DNA from: JAUIAI01 sp049680625
GTDB lineage: Bacteria > Pseudomonadota > Gammaproteobacteria > Burkholderiales > Burkholderiaceae_E
DNA: 17,415 nt
Assembly: GCA_049680625.1 (NCBI GenBank)
Contig: JBAUID010000192.1
Location: forward strand, 1 to 17,415
Reading direction: 5' to 3'
Within the stretch, counting starts at the first letter, position 1. Each line of letters starts with the position of its first letter. Positions 13,901 to 17,415 of this stretch are shown here, piece after piece. The position numbers and the translations under genes were made by a program. Below the pieces are notes generated by a model. It was not told the DNA's origin, searched no databases, and saw only the letters and a program-made list of their open reading frames with translations.

Positions 13901-16503
13901 GTTTTGGTACGGCCGAGCAAAACGTCTTGACCGGGCCGCGGGACAACTTTGGCGGTAACGCCATGTACACCCATGGTCATTCCAACAACCAATCCCCTGC
14001 GGATGTTCATATCGTGGCATTTAAACGCGCGACCGGCACACCGATCCGGGGTAACAATGACACGATTCGCCTGTCACCAAACGCTAGCGGGGTTGAATTT
14101 AACGTATTTGGTTCGACCTTGCCTGATGGTCTCATTGATGGCGGTCAAGAGCATTTTGTGCTCAAGTCGGCCGACACCTTTAACTTCAATGCGCCCCAGT
14201 TCCTTGGACTGAGCACAGACAATAACAATCCGATCAACTATCAGGCCACCGGTCAGACGGGGCGGTACACAGCGGGGGCGACGAGCACAGTGACGGTCGC
14301 TGGCTTCGGCTGGTCGATGCAGGGTATTGCCATCCCCATCAGCGGGCAAATTATCCAAGATGCAGATGGTGACAATGTCAACAACGTGACTGATCTGGAC
14401 TCGGACAACGATGGTATTGCTGACGTGGTCGAAGTGGGTCTGACTGACAGTAATGGCGACTTCCGCGTTGACGACGTCAACAACCAGGGTTCGGTCAGCA
14501 CGCCGCGCGACACGGATGGCGACGGTATACCCGACTTTCTCGATCTGGAGAGTAACAACGCCGCCAATGACGGTACTGCCTTTGATATTGCAGGCACGGC
14601 GTTTGCCGCGCTGGACACCAACGGTGACGGTCGGGTTGACAGCAACGATGCCGGCGGTGGTGTCGATGCCAATGTTAACGGTGTTGATGATTTGTTTGAA
14701 GCAGCCGGCGCTGTCGACACGGATGGTGACGGCCTGCCCGATATCACTGATCCGGATGACGATAACGACGGTGTCGACGATGCGCAGGATGCCTTCCCAC
14801 TGAACGCCTCTGAGTCGGTTGACACGGACGGCGACGGTATCGGTAACAATGCTGACCCCGACGATGACAACGATGGCGTAGCGGATGTGGACGATCTTGA
14901 TCCGCTCGATCCGAACATCGGTGGGGGCGGTGGCAATGACCTCTGCAACCGGTTCAGTGACGGTGGATTTGAGTCGGGTACTGGCAATTGGTTCAGCGAC
15001 ACGAGCCCGACCGTGGTGGGTGGTGCCCGCACCGGTGCCGGCGCGTTAACCTTCGGTAACGGTTTTATTGGCCAGGTTTTTGATGCCACACCCGGTACGC
15101 AGTACACCTTTAGCGGGTTCTATCAGAGTGATGGCAACGTGGGCTGGGCCGGATTCGGCGTGGACTTTGTGGATGCCAATGGTGATGAGGTCGGCGAGCT
15201 GGTGCGCACGCTCGAGGTCGCAGGCGACTGGACTGCATTCAGTCTGGATGCGCCGGTACCCCTGGGCGCTGTATTTATCCGACCCTGGTTCTACACCCAG
15301 GCGGGTCGTACCGTTACCCTGGACGATATTGACCTGAGCAAGACCGGCTGCGTTGACGGCAACAACGGCAACCAGCCACCGTTTGTGTCCAACCCGGGTA
15401 ACCAGGTGGGCGCGGTGGGTGAGGCAGTGAGCCTGAGCATCAGTGCCATCGACCCCGACAGTGATCCGGTCACCTTCTCGGCGACCAATCTTCCGGCGGG
15501 CCTGACGATTGGCCCGAATGACGGGGTGATCAGTGGCATTCTGGCTGCCGACGGCGCGAACAACGTGACGGTGTTTGCAAACGATGGCCAGAACACGGGC
15601 CAGACCGGCTTCGTGTGGACGGTGACCGACCCCAACGGGGGCGGCAACTGTAACGCGCTAAACAACGGTAGCTTCGAATCGGGGATGGCCGGCTGGAGCT
15701 CCTCGCTGACGCCGACGGTAGTCAATGATGCCGCCGTTGGCAGCAGTGCTGCGCAGTTCAGCGGCGGGTGGATATCAATGACAGTTCCTGGTGCGCCCAA
15801 TACCGACTACTCGTTCACGGGCCAGTATAAAAGCCAGGCCGGCGATGGCTGGAGTGGCTATGGGATTGACTACCTGGATGGGTCCGGTAACGAGATTGGT
15901 GAAGAAGTGCAGACGCTCAATGCGGCCGCAACCTACACCGTGTTTGCATTGAGTGCGACCAGCCCGGCCAACACGGCATCGCTCCGCATCTGGCTCTACG
16001 CTGATGCTGATCGACAACTGACGCTCGATGCTCTCGATATTCGCGAGGCAGGATGCACCGGGGACGGAGGCAACAACGGTGGCGGTGCGTGTAATGCAGT
16101 GACCAATCCGGGCTTTGAGACGAACACCGCGGGCTGGTTCACCAACACGACACCGGCGCTGGTTGCTGATGCGGCCGAGGGCAGCCAGGCAGCGCAGATT
16201 ACGGGTGGCTGGATCAGCCATGTTGTGCCCGTTCAGCCGGGCACGTCGTACACGGCCAGTGCCCTGGTCAAGTCAATTGGGGGCAGTGGCTGGAGTGGCA
16301 CCGGGTTGGATTTTGTAGACAGTAGCGGCACCAAGCTGGCTGATTCAGTGCAGACCATTGAGGTGGCCAATGGTTACGGACCGGTCATCATGACCAGTAT
16401 CGCGCCAGCGGGTGCGATTGAAGTCCAGTTTTGGTTCGCTGCCGATGCTACCCGCACCACCAACCTCGACGCGGTCGATTTGCGAGTCACCGGATGTCAG
16501 TAA
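10945..16503 (+). CDS. Giant surface lipoprotein: beta-propeller, two-haem cytochrome c, TSP3 arrays, three jelly-roll-like modules
   Basis: An 1852-residue exported protein. Residues 1-27 are a lipoprotein signal ending Leu-Thr-Ala-Cys (Cys27); Ser at +2 favours the outer membrane. Domains in order: YVTN/lactonase-like beta-propeller (about 98-465, repeated Val-x-Asn and Asp-Gly-x-x-Val-Phe strands); cytochrome c domain (about 470-830) with haem sites Cys-Ala-Ser-Cys-His at 495-499 and Cys-Leu-Ile-Cys-His at 646-650, a Phe-His-Trp-Arg-Gly-Asp-Arg motif at 559-565 and a His-His-Gly-Gly at 695-698, resembling MauG/cytochrome c peroxidase-type proteins; Asp-rich calcium-binding array (831-940); unrecognised domain (941-1138); second array (1139-1326); Cys-bracketed module (1334-1469); Ig/cadherin-like domain (1473-1567); two further modules (1569-1704, 1716-1851). 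No transmembrane or sorting signal ends the protein. It needs the Ccm machinery encoded divergently beside it. Propeller-cytochrome proteins of this kind are usually of unknown function; electron transfer or substrate oxidation at the cell surface is inference. The upstream sequence (GGAT, about eight bases before the ATG) is a modest ribosome site. Confidence 0.92.
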   Translation: MYRVSTLSSLAAKRWLSIAALCALTACSGESGNTGEAVDNADLFANLSAECQSPLAKDLSRISIHANDPLLEANLALANRCGAEMAIQFRKSNPVTKADRVVAPIAGLINFETPHVHPIDLTPDGNTLVAVNTAAHQLEVWRINGTSLTAIGSIPVGLDPVTVRVRNNTEVWVVNQVSDSVSIVDLASQTVIRTLLTDNEPADVVFAGSNRAFVTASEANAVNVFNLNNLDAAPQKISINGEDPRALAVSADGQTVFAAVFESGNGTRQTGGFGGGGTIVRDNAQADNDVAIINATTLAVTYRRRLMNMVMAIDVHPTTQRVFVVGTEAFNDIPNEPALNGKFVKVQIADFSGAGLTDASIDDLNPHLDYSAATVSTALRQQSIGDPRGIAWRNNGQRAFVTGMGSNNVIAIDESGSRIANFGVGQGPTGIVLKDGANLGFVMNKFAGSVSVIDLNLLTQLSEVGFDDPTPAQVKAGRPFIYDTHLTSGTGHLSCASCHVDSRTDRLGWQLSDGLNTQSEIPRASNSLPGNVIGTSTISSNKQVMVTQTLLDIMEHPRFHWRGDRASIDEFNGTFVNLMGRPSQISQSQMTAMKDFLRTLWLPPNPYRLINNTRPSTVTLPDGSTATSNRINGQNALRGGGNSNNCLICHSGQAQATRNFGANPEISSNIIAPALPALYDKMGFTFGRSGFGFFHHGGADLFEASRTREFLAEILTLEGPEGPLTEGEIRQAPHAGVGQQVTIRTSVSSAESARLDQLIVIANASNWVDLVAHVRISGLHRGFVLQSGTSFISDISGETATKSSLLASAASGNPVTFMLVARGTSTRIALDSDLDGILNNDNIDSDGDGILNQFDNDDDNDGVDDANDAFPLDASESVDTDGDGIGNNADTDDDGDGVDDASDLFPLDPNESSDTDGDGVGDNADIDSDNDGIADISEAAAGHNRAVSGALSTSRTVFDAAADGQWVAVSKAEYDALATSLSGASRFGTAEQNVLTGPRDNFGGNAMYTHGHSNNQSPADVHIVAFKRATGTPIRGNNDTIRLSPNASGVEFNVFGSTLPDGLIDGGQEHFVLKSADTFNFNAPQFLGLSTDNNNPINYQATGQTGRYTAGATSTVTVAGFGWSMQGIAIPISGQIIQDADGDNVNNVTDLDSDNDGIADVVEVGLTDSNGDFRVDDVNNQGSVSTPRDTDGDGIPDFLDLESNNAANDGTAFDIAGTAFAALDTNGDGRVDSNDAGGGVDANVNGVDDLFEAAGAVDTDGDGLPDITDPDDDNDGVDDAQDAFPLNASESVDTDGDGIGNNADPDDDNDGVADVDDLDPLDPNIGGGGGNDLCNRFSDGGFESGTGNWFSDTSPTVVGGARTGAGALTFGNGFIGQVFDATPGTQYTFSGFYQSDGNVGWAGFGVDFVDANGDEVGELVRTLEVAGDWTAFSLDAPVPLGAVFIRPWFYTQAGRTVTLDDIDLSKTGCVDGNNGNQPPFVSNPGNQVGAVGEAVSLSISAIDPDSDPVTFSATNLPAGLTIGPNDGVISGILAADGANNVTVFANDGQNTGQTGFVWTVTDPNGGGNCNALNNGSFESGMAGWSSSLTPTVVNDAAVGSSAAQFSGGWISMTVPGAPNTDYSFTGQYKSQAGDGWSGYGIDYLDGSGNEIGEEVQTLNAAATYTVFALSATSPANTASLRIWLYADADRQLTLDALDIREAGCTGDGGNNGGGACNAVTNPGFETNTAGWFTNTTPALVADAAEGSQAAQITGGWISHVVPVQPGTSYTASALVKSIGGSGWSGTGLDFVDSSGTKLADSVQTIEVANGYGPVIMTSIAPAGAIEVQFWFAADATRTTNLDAVDLRVTGCQ
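13435..13764 (+). repeat. First Asp-rich TSP3-like calcium-binding array
   Basis: Residues 831-940 of the giant protein. Units such as Asp-Thr-Asp-Gly-Asp-Gly-Ile-Gly-Asn-Asn-Ala-Asp alternate with linkers containing Asp-Leu-Phe-Pro-Leu-Asp. This is the pattern of thrombospondin type 3 repeats, each of which wraps calcium ions and stiffens a stalk when calcium is present, as in sea water. The DNA shows recurrent GATGGTGATGG-type words. Confidence 0.85.
14359..14922 (+). repeat. Second Asp-rich TSP3-like calcium-binding array
   Basis: Residues 1139-1326 of the giant protein. Its distal part repeats the first array almost word for word (Ala-Phe-Pro-Leu-Asn-Ala-Ser-Glu-Ser-Val-Asp-Thr-Asp-Gly-Asp-Gly versus Ala-Phe-Pro-Leu-Asp-Ala-Ser-Glu-Ser-Val at 13549 onward), which points to an internal duplication. 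It ends in a Gly-rich spacer before the first Cys-bracketed module. Confidence 0.83.
14944..15351 (+). repeat. Cys-bracketed jelly-roll-like module 1
   Basis: Residues 1334-1469 of the giant protein, from Cys to Cys. Opens Cys-Asn with Gly-Gly-Phe-Glu shortly after, then Asn-Trp, and closes with Leu-Asp-Asp-Ile-Asp-Leu-Ser-Lys-Thr-Gly-Cys. This is the general layout of CBM4/9-like carbohydrate-binding jelly rolls (opening Asn-Gly-x-Phe-Glu, closing acidic strand). The end cysteines could form one disulfide tying the termini together. Carbohydrate binding is inferred from fold resemblance only. Confidence 0.75.
15649..16056 (+). repeat. Cys-bracketed jelly-roll-like module 2
   Basis: Residues 1569-1704 of the giant protein. 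Same layout and same 136-residue Cys-to-Cys length as module 1: Cys-Asn-Ala-Leu-Asn-Asn-Gly-Ser-Phe-Glu at the start, Gly-Trp-Ser-Gly-Tyr-Gly-Ile-Asp-Tyr in the middle, and Leu-Asp-Ala-Leu-Asp-Ile-Arg-Glu-Ala-Gly-Cys at the end. Separated from module 1 by a domain of about 95 residues that looks like an Ig/cadherin-type fold (Pro-Ala-Gly-Leu-Thr-Ile followed by Gly-Val-Ile-Ser-Gly). Confidence 0.75.
16090..16497 (+). repeat. Cys-bracketed jelly-roll-like module 3
   Basis: Residues 1716-1851 of the giant protein, again 136 residues Cys to Cys. Starts Cys-Asn-Ala-Val-Thr-Asn-Pro-Gly-Phe-Glu and ends Leu-Asp-Ala-Val-Asp-Leu-Arg-Val-Thr-Gly-Cys, with only one Gln after it before the stop. A short Gly-rich linker joins it to module 2. 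Modules 2 and 3 are the closest pair by eye. Confidence 0.75.
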
Positions 16504-16899
16504 CTGAGCAGAATTAACGCGCCAAATTGGTGCTTCGATGGGGCAGGCGTAAACGGATGTGGCCGGGCTAACGCTGCTTGTGGCGCATTGTTCGCGCCTC
16601 GTGCGTCGCTGCTGCAACGCAAGGGCTGCATTGCGGTGTAATGGCAAACTCGCCGCCCAGTTGACGTCATCCCGGGTTAAGCCGGCATCCGCGAGGATGT
16701 GGTCGTCGCGCCAGGCGAGTTGCATAAACGCATCCCGGTTTCGCTGCCACTGCAGGTGCTGCTGACGCCGCTGATGCTGCTGACTAAGCCACTGTTTGAG
16801 CCGTTGTCTAAGCGAGCGTACGATTCCGTAAATCGCCAACGACCGTGATCGTCCAATGTGACCGGTATCTGGCGCGGACCGAGTGTTTTGTTTTGGCAT
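16345..16899 (-). CDS. DUF1127-type small basic protein with an antisense C-terminal extension
   Basis: The start at 16899 is well supported by AGGAG six bases upstream. The first 104 or so residues are basic and Arg/Gln-rich. Residues about 54-90 (Arg-Asn-Arg-Asp-Ala-Phe, then His-Ile-Leu-Ala-Asp-Ala-Gly-Leu-Thr-Arg-Asp-Asp-Val) match the DUF1127/YjiS pattern, a short Arg-rich motif linked in some bacteria to RNA binding and to phosphate and carbon metabolism. DUF1127 proteins are normally 50-100 residues. Here the frame stays open to 16345, so about 80 extra residues are read, 52 of them antisense to the 3' end of the giant cytochrome gene. That tail has no family look and may result from loss of the original stop. 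It is divergent from the LysR gene, a common arrangement for this family. Confidence 0.6.
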   Translation of the reverse strand: MPKQNTRSAPDTGHIGRSRSLAIYGIVRSLRQRLKQWLSQQHQRRQQHLQWQRNRDAFMQLAWRDDHILADAGLTRDDVNWAASLPLHRNAALALQQRRTRREQCATSSVSPATSVYACPIEAPIWRVNSAQLLTSGDSQIDRVEVGGAGSIGSEPKLDFNRTRWRDTGHDDRSVTIGHLNGLH

Positions 16900-16973
16900 G
16901 GTGGGCTCCTGATGAAGAAGTTCATGGTCAGGGCTTGCGAGCGTTCAGTCCAGCGAATAATATTGACGCCATC

Positions 16974-16990
16974 GTTCAGAATTATTGAAC
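16974..16990. promoter_or_regulatory. Possible LysR-type operator between the DUF1127 and LysR genes
   Basis: GTTCAGAATTATTGAAC has 5-bp inverted arms (GTTCA and TGAAC) seven bases apart and contains a T-N11-A core, the general LysR binding form. It lies in the 143-bp gap between the divergent starts at 16899 and 17043, 53 bp before the LysR ATG, where a LysR protein would bind to control itself and its neighbour. No strong promoter boxes were identified in the gap. Confidence 0.45.
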
Positions 16991-17042
16991 TAAACGTGCG
17001 CGGGTAATCCAGTTGGCCAGCTTTCAAAATACATTGCTCGAA

Positions 17043-17415
17043 ATGGACGTCCTGCGCTCGTTTGTCGCTATTTCCGAAACCGGAAGTTTCACGGCAGCCG
17101 CACGGTTGGTGCTGCGCACACCGTCTGCGATCAGCATGCAGATAAAAAAACTCGAGGAACAGGTTGGCCGGCAGCTATTTGTACGGGAAGGGCGCTCGGT
17201 ATCGCTGACAGCAGACGGTGAGGCCCTCCTGGGCTACGGCAAACAAATGCTCATGCTGAATACCGAGGCATTGACCCGATTTCAAGGAGATGCGGTTGAA
17301 GGCACGGTGAGTTTTGGTGCGCCGGATGATTTTGGTACGCGCTTTCTACCAAACATCCTGGCCCGGTTTGCGAAGACGCACCCGAGCGTCGAAGTCAATG
17401 TGTCATTAGGAACCA
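17043..17415 (+). CDS. LysR family transcriptional regulator, N-terminal part
   Basis: The window ends after 124 codons, so only the DNA-binding domain and the beginning of the effector domain are present. The winged helix-turn-helix is typical: Met-Asp-Val-Leu-Arg-Ser-Phe-Val at the start, Thr-Gly-Ser-Phe-Thr-Ala-Ala-Ala at about residues 13-20, Pro-Ser-Ala-Ile-Ser (recognition helix) at 27-31, then Gln-Ile-Lys-Lys-Leu-Glu and a linker helix to about residue 80. The effector domain begins Gly-Thr-Val-Ser-Phe-Gly-Ala-Pro-Asp-Asp near residue 87. The ATG at 17043 is used. TTG codons in frame at 17034 or 17013 are alternatives, the first giving Met-Leu-Glu-Met-Asp, which is common in relatives. 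No good ribosome site decides. It is divergent from the DUF1127 gene. Confidence 0.9.
   Translation, partial: MDVLRSFVAISETGSFTAAARLVLRTPSAISMQIKKLEEQVGRQLFVREGRSVSLTADGEALLGYGKQMLMLNTEALTRFQGDAVEGTVSFGAPDDFGTRFLPNILARFAKTHPSVEVNVSLGT

Noticed and set aside
14253..15107. Long minus-strand open frame rich in Ser and Pro (284 codons) inside the giant gene
   Set aside because: It is the reverse reading of Asp/Gly-rich repeat codons, which gives Ser-Pro-Ser-Val-type runs without stops. There is no ribosome site and no protein-like domain.
16519..16533. Palindrome GCGCCAAATTGGTGC just after the giant gene, as a terminator
   Set aside because: The hairpin has almost no loop and no following T-run; it also lies within the DUF1127 frame. 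Chance is likely.
16677..17027. A second minus-strand open frame of 116 codons over the DUF1127 start and the LysR gap
   Set aside because: It lacks a ribosome site, has low-complexity Ser/Thr content, and overlaps the better-supported DUF1127 frame.

Overview
The window comes from a Gammaproteobacterium-like Gram-negative bacterium, probably free-living and marine. The evidence is a complete System I (Ccm) cytochrome c maturation operon, two predicted lipoproteins with lipoboxes, a LysR/DUF1127 divergent pair and moderately GC-rich coding DNA. No rRNA, tRNA, CRISPR array, insertion sequence or phage gene is visible.

Layout. (1) Positions 1-1005, minus strand: the start of a lipoprotein with a Gly-Gly-Gly-Thr-Asp tandem linker (runs off the left edge), and upstream of it a 228-residue secreted protein of unknown function. 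(2) 1114-2343, plus: an MFS transporter, divergent from the secreted protein and convergent with the ccm operon. (3) 10606-2366, minus: one long tightly packed unit, argE-ccmI-ccmA-ccmB-ccmC-ccmD-ccmE-ccmF-ccmG-ccmH. Genes overlap or are separated by only a few bases, with at most about 17. ccmI stands first rather than in its usual last place. ccmH begins directly at the mature domain and has no signal peptide. (4) 10607-10944: a 338-bp divergent control region with a CRP/FNR-type palindrome. (5) 10945-16503, plus: an 1852-residue modular lipoprotein made of a beta-propeller, a two-haem cytochrome c domain with two CXXCH motifs, two Asp-rich calcium-binding (thrombospondin type 3-like) arrays flanking an unrecognised domain, and three Cys-bracketed jelly-roll-like modules with an Ig/cadherin-like domain between the first two. 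(6) 16504-17415: a DUF1127-type small protein (minus) divergent from a LysR regulator (plus, runs off the right edge).

How it fits together. CcmABCDE moves and chaperones haem in the periplasm, CcmG and CcmH keep apocytochrome CXXCH thiols reduced, and CcmF and CcmI join haem to the apoprotein. The giant protein carries two CXXCH sites and so is a predicted client of the machinery encoded divergently next to it. The shared control region would allow coordinated control by oxygen or carbon supply. The most notable points are the giant surface cytochrome architecture, the three modules each spanning exactly 136 residues from Cys to Cys, and the ccmH gene that looks as if its export signal was deleted.
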